NCBI RefSeq assembly: GCF_018968705.1
Contig: NZ_CP076668.1
Span: 3,855,001 to 3,919,000 of the forward strand
DNA from: Pseudomonas lijiangensis
Lineage (GTDB): Bacteria > Pseudomonadota > Gammaproteobacteria > Pseudomonadales > Pseudomonadaceae
Direction: 5' to 3'
Length of the DNA: 64,000 nucleotides
Below the pieces are notes generated by a model. That model saw only the letters and a program-made list of their open reading frames with translations, had not been told where the DNA came from and ran no database searches. The position numbers and the translations under genes are program-made. Shown here in pieces: positions 1-8,665 of the stretch. Every line of letters begins with the position of its first letter. Position 1 is the first letter of the stretch.

Positions 1-559
1 TCCCTGAACTCATCACCCAGCCGAGCCCCGTGGCCAGTTCCCAGAAGTTGCTGACCTGCAGGCCACTGCCCACCGGCATGGTCGTGAAACTCTCGACCAG
101 AATTTCCAGCACCACCAGATGGCCATTCATGGCCAGAAACAACAGCGTGACCAGCATGGTGAAAAACTGACCGATGACCGCCGACGATACGCCGTTGGTG
201 GGGTCGACCATCGAGGCAAAGCCCATCCCCATCTGGGTGGAAATGATCTGACCCGCCACCACGAAAATATGGAAGAACAATTGAAGCGAAAGCCCCATGC
301 CCGCACCGATGAGGATCTGCTCACCAATGAGCAGCAGCGCACTGAGATCGAGGGCCTGGACCGACGGCATGGCGGGCAGCACAGGGGCGACCACCACGGT
401 GATCGCCACGGCAAAATACAGGCGCACGCGACGCGGCACCAGCGTCGTGCCAATGATCGGCATGGTCATCAGGACAGCGACGATCCGGAACAATGGCAGC
501 ATGAAGCTGGCGACCCAGGTACTGATCTGGGTATCGGTCAGCGCAAGCAAAGGCTGCAT
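1..559 (-). CDS. fliR: FliR, flagellar type III export gate protein (3' end outside window)
   Basis: Inner-membrane component of the FliPQR export gate that passes rod, hook and filament subunits. The reading frame opens at an ATG (557-559) just after fliQ and stays open to the window edge, giving 186 residues of the roughly 260 expected. The product begins MQPLLALTDTQISTWVAS, a typical FliR N-terminus, followed by hydrophobic segments. It is the last gene seen of the minus-strand fliLMNOPQR run. The truncation is only the window boundary; flhB would be expected next. Identity rests on position and N-terminal sequence. Confidence 0.9.
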   Translation of the reverse strand, partial: MQPLLALTDTQISTWVASFMLPLFRIVAVLMTMPIIGTTLVPRRVRLYFAVAITVVVAPVLPAMPSVQALDLSALLLIGEQILIGAGMGLSLQLFFHIFVVAGQIISTQMGMGFASMVDPTNGVSSAVIGQFFTMLVTLLFLAMNGHLVVLEILVESFTTMPVGSGLQVSNFWELATGLGWVMSSG

Positions 560-565
560 GCGCTG

Positions 566-835
566 CTAGCCGATCAAGGTCGGAATACTGCCGTACAACG
601 ACAGCATGTATTCCATGAATATTTTCAGCAGCCAGGGACCCACGACAATCAGGGTCACGAGCATCACGAGCAGACGCGGAAGAAAACTCAAGGTCTGTTC
701 GTTGATCTGAGTAGCCGCCTGGAAAATGGCGACCAGCAGGCCGCAGAGCAGGCTCGGCACCACGAGAATCGACACCAGTACGGTGGTCAGCCACAACGCT
801 TCACGAAACAGGTCGACCGCTACTTCCGGCGTCAT
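566..835 (-). CDS. fliQ: FliQ, flagellar export gate protein
   Basis: Small inner-membrane protein of the flagellar type III export gate, forming the helical FliPQR complex inside the MS ring. The 89 residues match the family length, and two long hydrophobic helices are visible, roughly residues 15-40 and 50-80. It begins MTPEVAVDLFREALWLT, typical of FliQ. It lies 25 bp after fliP and 6 bp before fliR in the same operon. Nothing unusual was seen. Confidence 0.95.
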   Translation of the reverse strand: MTPEVAVDLFREALWLTTVLVSILVVPSLLCGLLVAIFQAATQINEQTLSFLPRLLVMLVTLIVVGPWLLKIFMEYMLSLYGSIPTLIG

Positions 836-860
836 CGGGCAGACTCCTCGTCAAAACGAC

Positions 861-1616
861 TCATACACCACCAAAACTTCCCGCCAGGGTTCCGACGATC
901 AGCGCCCAGCCATCCACCAGCACGAACAGCATGATCTTGAACGGCAAGGAAATGATCAGCGGCGACAGCATCATCATACCCATGGCCATCAGCACACTGG
1001 CGACCACCAGGTCGATGATCAGGAACGGGATGAAGATCATGAAACCGATCTGGAAGGCCGTCTTGAGCTCGGAGATCACGAAGGCCGGCACCAGAATGGT
1101 CAAGGGTGCAGCGTCAGGCGTCTGAATATCGGTACGCTTGGACAGGCGCATGAACAGGTCCAGGTCGCTGGTGCGGGTCTGGGCCAGCATGAAGTCCTTG
1201 ATCGGCACCTGAGCCTTGGCCACCGCATCCTGCGCACTGAGCTTTTCCGCCAGATAAGGCTGCAAGGCATCCTGATTCACCCGATCGAACACCGGCGCCA
1301 TGATGAACATGGTCAGAAACAGCGCCATGCCGGTCAGAATCTGGTTCGACGGCGTCTGCTGCAAGCCAAGGGCCTGACGCAGGATCGAGAAAACGATGAT
1401 GATTCGCGTAAAGCTGGTCATCAGCATGACGAATGCCGGAATGAAGCTCAGCGCCGTCATGATCAGCAGGATCTGCAGGCTGACCGAATATTCCTGCTGA
1501 CCCGCCGGGTTGTTGGACAGCGTGATCGCCGGTATCGACAACGGATCGGCAGCGAACGCGACAGGTGCTGCCATCGTCAACAGCAGCAATATCAGGAAAC
1601 GCAAGGCACCCATCAC
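861..1616 (-). CDS. fliP: FliP, flagellar export gate protein
   Basis: Core FliPQR export gate subunit in the inner membrane. The 251 residues start with a cleavable-type signal peptide (about residues 1-22, ending AFAAD), as usual for FliP. Conserved stretches include [17 protein letters not shown] and [16 protein letters not shown]. The C-terminal half carries further membrane helices. The start overlaps the end of fliO by 4 bp, which suggests translational coupling. Length and motifs leave little doubt about the identity. Confidence 0.97.
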   Translation of the reverse strand: MMGALRFLILLLLTMAAPVAFAADPLSIPAITLSNNPAGQQEYSVSLQILLIMTALSFIPAFVMLMTSFTRIIIVFSILRQALGLQQTPSNQILTGMALFLTMFIMAPVFDRVNQDALQPYLAEKLSAQDAVAKAQVPIKDFMLAQTRTSDLDLFMRLSKRTDIQTPDAAPLTILVPAFVISELKTAFQIGFMIFIPFLIIDLVVASVLMAMGMMMLSPLIISLPFKIMLFVLVDGWALIVGTLAGSFGGV

Positions 1617-2059
1617 TTCTTGTCCTTATCCTTGCCCATCAACTCCAGAAGGCGCTGGGCGAACTCAGGGGTTGCCTGCTCGCGCACGGGAACCTGCACC
1701 GGCTCCTTGAGCACATGCAGCGGCGTGATGTGGCCCGGCGTGACACCCAGCAGAATCTGCTCGTTGCCCACCTGAACCAGCAGCAACCGGTCACGGGTGC
1801 CGAGCGCCCGGGAACCCAGCAGCTCGATGACCTGACCACCGTTCGGCCCGACGCTCTGTACCCGGCGCATGACCCAGGCCAGCACGAAAATCAGGCCGAC
1901 CACCACCAGCAGGCCAAGCAGCAACTGCAGCACTTGCCCGCCCATCCCGCCTGAAACCGTGTTGGCCACCTGCGGAGCGGCTGCAGCAGCCTGCGCCACA
2001 GGTTCGGTTGCCCAAGCCAGCGAAGGCAGCGTCAGCAGCACACCCAGCAAGCGCCTCAC
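1613..2059 (-). CDS. fliO: FliO, flagellar export gate assembly protein
   Basis: FliO helps FliP assemble and is poorly conserved. This 148-residue protein has a signal-like N-terminus (residues 1-17, ending AWATE), an Ala-rich periplasmic stretch, one strong membrane segment (about 43-65, [19 protein letters not shown]) and a basic cytoplasmic domain. That domain includes [20 protein letters not shown], the usual FliO signature. The start codon follows directly on the fliN stop codon, and its end overlaps fliP. Confidence 0.92.
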   Translation of the reverse strand: MRRLLGVLLTLPSLAWATEPVAQAAAAAPQVANTVSGGMGGQVLQLLLGLLVVVGLIFVLAWVMRRVQSVGPNGGQVIELLGSRALGTRDRLLLVQVGNEQILLGVTPGHITPLHVLKEPVQVPVREQATPEFAQRLLELMGKDKDKK

Positions 2060-2521
2060 TTAGCGCAACTTCTTGATGCGTTCGCTCGGACTGATGACAT
2101 CCGTCAGACGGATGCCGAACTTCTCGTTGACCACGACCACTTCGCCATGGGCGATCAGTGTGCCGTTGACCAACACGTCCAGCGGCTCGCCAGCCAGACG
2201 ATCCAGCTCGATCACCGAACCCTGGTTGAGCTGCAGCAGGTTACGGATGTTGATATCGGTGCTGCCCACTTCCATGGAGATCGACACCGGAATGTCCAGA
2301 ATCACATCCAGGTTGGGACCGTCCAGCGTCACAGGTGCATTGTTCTTGGGAACACTGCCGAACTCTTCCATCGCCATGCGCGACGAAGAGTTGCCTTCAT
2401 CGGCCGCCAGCAATGCGTCGATATCGGCCTGACCACCCTCACCGGCTTCACCCAGGGCCGCAGCCCACTCATCGGCCAACGCCTGATCTTCAGCAGACGT
2501 CATTTCGTTTTCATCAGCCAT
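2060..2521 (-). CDS. fliN: FliN, flagellar motor switch (C-ring) protein
   Basis: C-ring component needed for export-complex docking and rotational switching. The protein has 153 residues: an acidic N-terminal half rich in Glu, Asp and Ala, then a C-terminal SpoA domain (about 75-150) with ILDIPVSISMEVG, LLQLNQGSVIELDR and GEVVVVNEKFGIRLTD. These are diagnostic for FliN. It sits between fliM and fliO, 61 bp after fliM. The long acidic N-terminal extension is usual in Pseudomonas FliN. Confidence 0.97.
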   Translation of the reverse strand: MADENEMTSAEDQALADEWAAALGEAGEGGQADIDALLAADEGNSSSRMAMEEFGSVPKNNAPVTLDGPNLDVILDIPVSISMEVGSTDINIRNLLQLNQGSVIELDRLAGEPLDVLVNGTLIAHGEVVVVNEKFGIRLTDVISPSERIKKLR

Positions 2522-2582
2522 CGGTTGTCCTCTGCGGGCATTGATTCAATTACGCAACAATTTTCAGCATTGATCTGACAGA

Positions 2583-3551
2583 TCAACGCCGCTCTATGGG
2601 TTCGATTACTTGCAGGGCGAGATTGCCCTTGTGCGAGCCGAGCTTGACCTTGAAAGAAGGCACGCCATTGGCACGCATGACCAGCGTCTCGGGCAACTCC
2701 ACCGGAATCACGTCGCCAGGCTGCATGTGCAGGATGTCGCGCAGCGGCAACTGACGCTGGACAATGGTTGTGCTCAGCGGAACGTTGACGTCGAGAACGT
2801 CTTCCTTGAGTGCCTTGATCCAGCGCTCGTCCTGATCGTCGAGATCCGACTGGAAACCGGCGTCGAGCATTTCGCGAATCGGCTCGATCATCGAGTACGG
2901 CATGGTCACGTGCAGGTCACCGCCACCGCCATCGAGTTCGATGTGGAATGTGGAAATCACCACCGCCTCGCTCGGACCTACGATGTTGGCCATGGCCGGG
3001 TTCACTTCGGAGTTGATGTACTCGAAGTTCACTTCCATGATCGCCTGCCAAGCTTCCTTGAGGTCGATGAACGCCTGATCCAGAACGATGCGCACGACGC
3101 GCAGTTCGGTCGGGGTGAATTCACGTCCTTCGATCTTGGCGTGACGACCGTCACCGCCAAAGAAGTTGTCCACCAGCTTGAACACCAGCTTGGCGTCGAG
3201 GATGAACAGGGCCGTACCGCGCAATGGCTTGATCTTGGCCAGGTTGAGGCTGGTCGGTACGTACAGCGAGTGTACGTATTCGCCAAACTTCATGACCTGA
3301 ACACCGCCCACCGCCACGTCCGCCGAGCGACGCAGCAGGTTGAACATGCTGATGCGGGTATAGCGGGCAAAACGTTCGTTGATCATTTCCAGGGTCGGCA
3401 TCCGACCCCGCACGATCCGGTCCTGGCTGGTCAGGTCGTAACTCTTGATGCTGCCAGGCTCACTGTTACTTTCGGTCTGGACCATCCCATCGTCAACGCC
3501 GTGCAACAGCGCATCGATCTCGTCCTGGGACAGCAGGTCTTGAACGGCCAT
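2583..3551 (-). CDS. fliM: FliM, flagellar motor switch protein that binds CheY-P
   Basis: C-ring protein that binds phosphorylated CheY and FliG to set rotation direction. At 322 residues it has the family length. The N-terminal CheY-binding peptide LLSQDEIDALLHGV (about 6-19) is followed by the middle domain (RPTLEMINERFAR-like, about 45-230) and a C-terminal SpoA domain related to FliN. It lies 9 bp after fliL and upstream of fliN. No anomaly was seen. Confidence 0.97.
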   Translation of the reverse strand: MAVQDLLSQDEIDALLHGVDDGMVQTESNSEPGSIKSYDLTSQDRIVRGRMPTLEMINERFARYTRISMFNLLRRSADVAVGGVQVMKFGEYVHSLYVPTSLNLAKIKPLRGTALFILDAKLVFKLVDNFFGGDGRHAKIEGREFTPTELRVVRIVLDQAFIDLKEAWQAIMEVNFEYINSEVNPAMANIVGPSEAVVISTFHIELDGGGGDLHVTMPYSMIEPIREMLDAGFQSDLDDQDERWIKALKEDVLDVNVPLSTTIVQRQLPLRDILHMQPGDVIPVELPETLVMRANGVPSFKVKLGSHKGNLALQVIEPIERR

Positions 3552-3560
3552 GTCAGAGTC

Positions 3561-4061
3561 CTACTGCAATACGAAGTTAGTGAAGAGCAACTGTTCGATC
3601 ACAGTCTTGCCGAGTTCTTTCTGCGCCACTTCCTGGATGCTGGCGGTCGCTTTCTGACGCAGCATTTCCTGGCCGATTGGCGTGGCCAGCGACTCGAAAG
3701 GAATGGCCGCGAACAGCATCACCAGATTGTTGCGAATCACCGGCATGTGAACCTTCAAGGCTTCCATGTCCGCAGCGTTGCGCGCCAGCATGGTGATGCT
3801 GACCTGCATGTAACGCTGACGACCATTGGAGTTGAAGTTCACCACGAACGCAGGCGTCAGGGGCTCAAAGACTGCCACTGGCTTGACGTTGGCCGCCGCT
3901 GCCACTGCTGCCGGATCAGGCGCACTCGCAGACTTGTGCATGATGAACCAGGTCGCACCTACCGAAAGGCCTACAGCGAGCAATAAAGCCACGACTGCGA
4001 CGATGATGAGCTTGAGTTTACCTTTGGAAGCGGGGTCTTTAACTTCTTCGCTCTTCGCCAT
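3561..4061 (-). CDS. fliL: FliL, flagellar basal-body-associated protein
   Basis: Single-pass inner-membrane protein that associates with stators and the MS ring. The 166 residues comprise a short basic cytoplasmic tail, one membrane helix (about 16-38, KLKLIIVAVVALLLAVGLSV) and a periplasmic domain. The periplasmic part contains FVVNFNSNGRQRYMQVSITM and the C-terminal TNFVLQ typical of FliL. It heads the fliLMNOPQR operon, and a sigma-54 type promoter lies 53-67 bp upstream. Confidence 0.95.
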   Translation of the reverse strand: MAKSEEVKDPASKGKLKLIIVAVVALLLAVGLSVGATWFIMHKSASAPDPAAVAAAANVKPVAVFEPLTPAFVVNFNSNGRQRYMQVSITMLARNAADMEALKVHMPVIRNNLVMLFAAIPFESLATPIGQEMLRQKATASIQEVAQKELGKTVIEQLLFTNFVLQ

Positions 4062-4113
4062 GCCAATAATCCGTCACTATTCAAGGGGTTCGCTGATACG
4101 TGAGAGAGGCAGA

Positions 4114-4128
4114 GCAAGTGTTATGCCA
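4114..4128 (-). promoter_or_regulatory. Sigma-54 promoter for fliL operon
   Basis: Read on the minus strand this is TGGCATAACACTTGC, with GG and GC elements spaced as in the RpoN consensus TGGCAC-N5-TTGC. It lies about 53 bases upstream of the fliL start. FleQ-dependent sigma-54 control of fliL is known in Pseudomonas. Predicted from sequence only. Confidence 0.7.
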
Positions 4129-4210
4129 GAGTTGCGGGGAGGAAGGCTGGAGCGTGAATGAATTCGTTACATGTGCGGAGGCTGGAGTGCGGCTTACGCT
4201 CTTCATACCG

Positions 4211-4280
4211 CCGTCGCGAGCAAGCTCCCTCCCACAAGGATTGCATGAACCCATGTGGGAGGGAGCTTGCTCGCGACGGG
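4211..4280. repeat. REP-type inverted repeat between fliK and fliL
   Basis: Two near-perfect complementary arms, CGTCGCGAGCAAGCTCCCTC and its reverse complement, flank a linker of about 20 bases. This is the Pseudomonas REP doublet (REPIN) form, with arms facing each other. It lies in the 249-base gap between the fliK 3' end and fliL. Transcripts crossing it could form a long hairpin that limits read-through from fliK or toward fliL. Confidence 0.85.
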
Positions 4281-4310
4281 GTGACAACCACATCGGAGCG
4301 AACGAACCAA

Positions 4311-5654
4311 TCAAGCGTAGAAATCGATCTCGCTGGTGCCGATCACCCGGGCCGCTGGCTGGCTGACCGGAGCAGCAGCATCGGCGACAGCGGTGTCATC
4401 CACGCCATCCCCTGAACCCGAGCCACCACCACGACCACCGCGCTGTGCCCGGCTGGCCTGTTCCTGCGCCTGCTGCTGGGCCTGTTGCTGAGACTGGTCG
4501 GACACGTTGACGTCAACCTGACCAAGCCCCTGCTGAACAAACGACTCACGCAAACGCGACATCTGGTTTTCCAGCGCTTCACGCACGCCCAGGTGGGCAC
4601 TCATGAAGGTCACCTGGGTCTGCTGGTCCGGCGCCATATTGACGCGAATGTCCAGACGACCGAGTTCGGCAGGTTCCAGTTTGATTTCAGCCGACTTCAG
4701 GCTCTGGCTCGACAGGTACATCACACGATCCACGATTCCTTCGCTCCAGCCGCTCTGGTTCATGGCCAGAGGCTGGTTCATCAGCGGTGTCGGTGCAGCG
4801 GCTGTCTTGGCGGGTTGTGCCGCCTGGCTCAGGGCCGCCAGACGCTCGGCGAAGTTATCGACCCGGGTATCGCCCGTGACGCTCTTGGTGTCTTTGAGGC
4901 CATCGCTGATCAGGCTGCTGAACGACTTGTCGCTGCTTTCGGTACTGCTTTCGTCCGAGGGCAATTGCTCGCTCAAGGCCGCCAGGTTATTGGCGACATT
5001 TTGACTCTGATCATTATCGGCATTGTTGGCTGCCCGACCCGATGCATTCGCCTGTTGAGAGGCATGCGCCTTGGCATTGGCGTTTTCCAGTGCCAGTTGT
5101 ACGGCATGCAAACCGTCCAGCGGGTCAGCCTCGGGATCAAAGGAATCATCGACAGGCGCCGCCGTGGGCAGTGCCGCCAGGACCGGCAAGGCCTTGGCCG
5201 CATCGCTATCGGTCTTGGCCGCAGAAGCCGCCAGCGCAGCAGGCACCTGGGCCGCTGCCAGTTGCAATGCCGGATCAAGCGCAGGGTCAGTAACCGGTGG
5301 CGTCACGACTTCGGCGACTGTTTCACCTTCGGCAGCGGACTTGTCATCAGTACTGGCGCTGGCCGGGTCGGCAGGCAAGCCATTGCCGCTTTCGGCAACG
5401 GTCGAGTCATCGGCGGCAGTGGCGGTACTCGCGTCGGTCTTGTCCTTTTCAGGCACAGACTTGTCACGCGCAGGCTTGACCGCGGTGTCGTTGCGATCAG
5501 CAACCTTGTCCTTGGCCTGCTTGGCGTAGACATTGGAAAAGCTGGAGCCGTCGCCCTTGCCGCTGTCTGCAGCCTTGATCGCATTATTGGCCGCGCTGGA
5601 CTTTGACGTCGCAGTCGCATTGGCCTGAAGAAGCACATTTGGGGCAAGGGGCAT
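4311..5654 (-). CDS. fliK: FliK, hook-length control protein
   Basis: Secreted molecular ruler that stops hook growth and switches export specificity. The 447 residues contain a long low-complexity region rich in Ala, Asp, Ser and Lys (about 10-290). A C-terminal Flg_hook domain follows (about 310-395), with LKSAEIKLEPAELGRLDIRV and FMSAHLGVREALENQMSRLR. A Gln-rich stretch and an RGGRGGGSGSG linker come after it. It is separated from fliL by a REP element and has its own sigma-54 type promoter. Confidence 0.93.
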   Translation of the reverse strand: MPLAPNVLLQANATATSKSSAANNAIKAADSGKGDGSSFSNVYAKQAKDKVADRNDTAVKPARDKSVPEKDKTDASTATAADDSTVAESGNGLPADPASASTDDKSAAEGETVAEVVTPPVTDPALDPALQLAAAQVPAALAASAAKTDSDAAKALPVLAALPTAAPVDDSFDPEADPLDGLHAVQLALENANAKAHASQQANASGRAANNADNDQSQNVANNLAALSEQLPSDESSTESSDKSFSSLISDGLKDTKSVTGDTRVDNFAERLAALSQAAQPAKTAAAPTPLMNQPLAMNQSGWSEGIVDRVMYLSSQSLKSAEIKLEPAELGRLDIRVNMAPDQQTQVTFMSAHLGVREALENQMSRLRESFVQQGLGQVDVNVSDQSQQQAQQQAQEQASRAQRGGRGGGSGSGDGVDDTAVADAAAPVSQPAARVIGTSEIDFYA

Positions 5655-5694
5655 TTCAATCTCCGCACATGAGCAGCTGGTTCCATGAACAACA

Positions 5695-5709
5695 GCAAGA
5701 TGCGGGCCA
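5695..5709 (-). promoter_or_regulatory. Sigma-54 promoter for fliK
   Basis: The minus strand reads TGGCCCGCATCTTGC: the GG and GC elements have the correct spacing, with one departure from TGGCAC. It lies about 40 bases upstream of the fliK start, between fliK and hptB, and would make fliK transcription independent of the hptB module. Prediction only. Confidence 0.6.
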
Positions 5710-5739
5710 GCTTTGCCAGAGAAGGCAAATGAAAGGAGA

Positions 5740-6102
5740 TCAGGTCTGACCGATGAACAATTGGCGCTCGGCGTCGAATAGCCGGCGGATGGTCAGGTAC
5801 TCGCTGTCGATCAGGCCAATCAGCTCTTCGAGGCCTGCACGCTGCTGCTGGCGAGCACGCTCTTCAAGCTGGCGGCACAGGTCGGACAGAACCATTGCGC
5901 CCATGTTGCTGCTGCTGCCCTTGAAGCTATGGGCCGTGAGGCTCAGCTCCTGCATGTCCAGCAGTTCGGTATCGATAGCGCGGCGCAATTGCGTCACGCG
6001 CTGCTCGGAATCCTTGAGGAAAACATCGAGCAACGTTGGATATTCGTCTTCCATGACTTCCTGCAGAACACTTAAAACGCTGTAATCCAGATGAATCGAC
6101 AC
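5740..6102 (-). CDS. hptB: HptB-type histidine phosphotransfer protein
   Basis: Hpt protein that relays phosphate from hybrid sensor kinases to the response regulator HsbR. The 120 residues form one Hpt helical domain, with the phospho-accepting His58 in TAHSFKGSSSNMGA. The next two genes are an HsbR-type phosphatase/kinase and an HsbA-type anti-anti-sigma factor, the arrangement known from P. aeruginosa PA3345-PA3347. In that species the pathway controls biofilm formation and swarming through FlgM. Here it lies among the fli genes, 34 bp after hsbR. Confidence 0.9.
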   Translation of the reverse strand: MSIHLDYSVLSVLQEVMEDEYPTLLDVFLKDSEQRVTQLRRAIDTELLDMQELSLTAHSFKGSSSNMGAMVLSDLCRQLEERARQQQRAGLEELIGLIDSEYLTIRRLFDAERQLFIGQT

Positions 6103-6136
6103 TTGCTCACTCCTTGATCAAGACTCCGGAGGCGGA

Positions 6137-7843
6137 TTATGCCACTGCTCTCCAGAAAAATTCCACGCAAGCAACCCGGCCATCCTTAGACCATTGCGCC
6201 TGCTGGCTCAATTCACGAATCAACTTCAGACCACGACCATGCAACCCCTCAAGCGAGGAAGGCATGGCAAGCATCTGCTGCACATCGAAGCCCTGGCCAC
6301 TGTCTTCGACACGGATCGTCAGCCGACCACCCTGCTCCACAGGCTCCACCTGCAGATGCAAGCGGACAAAACCCGACTGCAATGCCTCAAGCCGGTCCGT
6401 CCGCTCTTTATAATAGCGGGCAAATCCGGCGGCATCCTGCTTGAGTGCAGAATCCAGCCCCAACACACCATGCTCCAGCGCATTGCTGTACAACTCGGTA
6501 AGCACGCTGTGCAGTGCCGCACTCTGCGCCTGAAGTCCCGGCACCTCAAGCAATAACTGCATCAGGTAAGGCAAAGGGTTGAAGCGCCGCAGGGTTGAAG
6601 CCCGAAACTCGAAGCCGACCGACCAGTCCAGCGGGCTCGATGCCGCATTGTCGGAGTAGTTCGACACGGCAGGCGTATCCTGCTCCTCGTCGATAACACT
6701 GATTTCCAGCATGCTGACGTCATCACGCGCCCGCCCGCCAAAATCGTTCAGCGCCTGGAGAATTTCCTGAATCAGCAACGGCGGATGACAGTTTGCGGTC
6801 AGGACCTCGCGCAACCGCTCCACACCGAACAGTTCATCGCGACTGTTACTGGTATCCAGCACACCGTCGGACAACAGGAAAATCCGGTCCCCTGTGGACA
6901 GCGGGTAAACCTCCGTCCGGTCATCAAAGGAGCCGGCACGCAAGACCCCGAGCGGCAAATGCCTCGAAACCAGCGGCAAGTGACTGCCGTCAGCCACCCG
7001 AAGCAGATAAGCATCGGGCAACCCGCCATTCCATATCTCGACGTGCTGCTGCTTGAGGTTGACGCACAGCAACGCCGCACAGCAGAACATGTCCACCGGC
7101 AGGATGCGCTTGAGCTTGGCATTCATTTCCCGCAGGGTTTCGCCCACGCCATAACCCTTGGCGGTCATGCCGTAGAACACCTCGGCCAGAGGCATCGCCC
7201 CCACTGCTGCCGGCAGGCCATGCCCCGTGAAGTCGCCGAGAAAGACATGCATGTTTCCGGCAGGCGTATAGGCGGCGAGCATCAGGTCGCCGTTGAACAG
7301 CGCGTAAGGCGATTGCAGGTAGCGAATATTGCTCGCTCCCAGACACCCCGAATGCGCCACCTGATCGAATACCGCCTTGGCAACGCGCTGCTCGTTGAGC
7401 AGGTAGTCATGATGCCTGGCAATCAGATCACGCTGATGCAGAACCGTCTCCTGCAACAGGCGCAGCCGGTTCATGGCATTGATCTTCGCCGCCAGCACCA
7501 GCGGGTTGTAGGGCTTGGAAATGAAATCATCGCCACCGGCATCCAGACAGCGCGCCAAAGCTTCGCCTTCGGTGAGAGACGTCAGGAAGATGATCGGTAC
7601 CAGCGACTCGCCGGACAGGCTCTTGATACGGCGCGCCGCCTCGAAGCCGTCCATGACCGGCATCAGCGCATCCATCAGAATCAGTTGCGGTCGCTCGGCC
7701 TCGAACATCGCCAGCGCTTCGATGCCGTTGGCAGCACTCAGGACTCGATGCCCCTGACGCGAGATGATGGTCGACAGCAGCAAACGATCGCTGGCACTGT
7801 CGTCAGCGATCAATATGCACAACCCCTTGGCTGCCGAGGACAA
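6137..7843 (-). CDS. hsbR: HsbR-type response regulator with PP2C phosphatase and anti-sigma kinase domains
   Basis: Output switch of the HptB pathway, acting on HsbA as phosphatase or kinase. It has three parts: a receiver domain (LILMDALMPVMDG, Asp58 counted from the chosen start), a PP2C/SpoIIE-type phosphatase domain (FLGDFTGHGLPAAVGAMPLAE, LLSDGVLD) and a C-terminal HATPase_c domain (LTELYSNALEHGV, VEDSGQGFD). The first ATG of the frame (7915) would overlap hsbA by 67 bp. A TTG at 7843, just after the hsbA stop, gives 568 residues, close to the 571 of P. aeruginosa HsbR, so I prefer it. Its ribosome-binding site is weak. Confidence 0.87.
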   Translation of the reverse strand: MSSAAKGLCILIADDSASDRLLLSTIISRQGHRVLSAANGIEALAMFEAERPQLILMDALMPVMDGFEAARRIKSLSGESLVPIIFLTSLTEGEALARCLDAGGDDFISKPYNPLVLAAKINAMNRLRLLQETVLHQRDLIARHHDYLLNEQRVAKAVFDQVAHSGCLGASNIRYLQSPYALFNGDLMLAAYTPAGNMHVFLGDFTGHGLPAAVGAMPLAEVFYGMTAKGYGVGETLREMNAKLKRILPVDMFCCAALLCVNLKQQHVEIWNGGLPDAYLLRVADGSHLPLVSRHLPLGVLRAGSFDDRTEVYPLSTGDRIFLLSDGVLDTSNSRDELFGVERLREVLTANCHPPLLIQEILQALNDFGGRARDDVSMLEISVIDEEQDTPAVSNYSDNAASSPLDWSVGFEFRASTLRRFNPLPYLMQLLLEVPGLQAQSAALHSVLTELYSNALEHGVLGLDSALKQDAAGFARYYKERTDRLEALQSGFVRLHLQVEPVEQGGRLTIRVEDSGQGFDVQQMLAMPSSLEGLHGRGLKLIRELSQQAQWSKDGRVACVEFFWRAVA

Positions 7844-7848
7844 GAGCG

Positions 7849-8154
7849 TCAGCTCAACTGGAACAGTTTCGAGAAATTGGAAATGGTGAGGATCTTGATG
7901 ACATCCGGCGTGCAATTGACCAGCTCCACCACCACGTCATCGCCACCGGCATGATCGCGCAGCAGCAACAACATCCCCAGGGCCGAGCTGTCCAGATAAT
8001 GAGTGCGGGCCAGATCCACCACGTACTTCAGATTTGCGGAGTGGTCTTGATAAGCTCCGCGAAAATCCTGGTGAGTGGAAAAATCGAAGCGCCCCTCGAT
8101 AAACACGGTCAGTTGCTGACCGTCCTGGGAAAGCTCGGAGGTGATCTTCGCCAT
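7849..8154 (-). CDS. hsbA: HsbA-type anti-sigma factor antagonist (STAS domain)
   Basis: A 101-residue STAS protein whose phosphorylatable serine lies in YLDSSALGMLLLL; Ser56 aligns with the site phosphorylated in P. aeruginosa HsbA. In that system unphosphorylated HsbA binds the anti-sigma factor FlgM and frees FliA, while phosphorylated HsbA favours a diguanylate cyclase (HsbD). It is first in the hsbA-hsbR-hptB run. FlgM is encoded about 43 kb away in this same window. No hsbD is visible here. Confidence 0.9.
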   Translation of the reverse strand: MAKITSELSQDGQQLTVFIEGRFDFSTHQDFRGAYQDHSANLKYVVDLARTHYLDSSALGMLLLLRDHAGGDDVVVELVNCTPDVIKILTISNFSKLFQLS

Positions 8155-8209
8155 AAGGACTCCTGAAGTACGTCATCACACCGCAAGCGTAGACGAGAGA
8201 ATGGACATA

Positions 8210-8659
8210 TCAATCCTGCTCACGGCGAGGCAGGCGCTGGGATAACTCATCGAGCAACTTCTGCTCGCGCTTGTCTTCAAGCTGACGCGCTTCGTCAATA
8301 TAACGCTGCACCAGTTTGCGCAGACCTTCGACCCGCGCATAGCATTCCTGCCAGGCGCCGCGAGCCTTTTCGAGATTGACCTTGTGCCACTCCAGACTCT
8401 TGTTCTGCTGGCCGACGGCAGTTTCCAACTGATTGAGGAAGCGCTGATAGTTGGTCAGCCATTGCCCGGATACACCATGGCTACCCTGGCTGATCCATTG
8501 CTCCTGATAACTCAAGCGAAAGCGCTCAAGCTCTTCAAGCTTGCTGTAGGCCAGGTTGACCTGCCCCTGAAAGTGCCCAAGACGCTGGGCTGCCGTACGC
8601 TCGGCAGCCTCTGCCATTTCGACCACAGGCGCCAGGCGCGCCGCACGACTCTGGGCCAT
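8210..8659 (-). CDS. fliJ: FliJ, flagellar export chaperone/stalk
   Basis: Cytoplasmic coiled-coil protein that sits in the FliI hexamer and couples the ATPase to the export gate. The 149 residues are almost entirely helical, rich in Glu, Gln, Arg and Leu, and end in a charged EDKREQKLLDELSQRLPRREQD-like tail. It lies 6 bp after fliI, the standard fliIJ order. The next gene downstream is hsbA rather than fliK, so the Hpt module splits fliJ from fliK. Confidence 0.92.
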   Translation of the reverse strand: MAQSRAARLAPVVEMAEAAERTAAQRLGHFQGQVNLAYSKLEELERFRLSYQEQWISQGSHGVSGQWLTNYQRFLNQLETAVGQQNKSLEWHKVNLEKARGAWQECYARVEGLRKLVQRYIDEARQLEDKREQKLLDELSQRLPRREQD

Positions 8660-8665
8660 GATCTA

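Noticed and set aside
2610..3986. A 458-codon plus-strand frame opposite fliM and fliL
   Set aside because: It spans two well-supported genes in antisense, with composition typical of a shadow frame.
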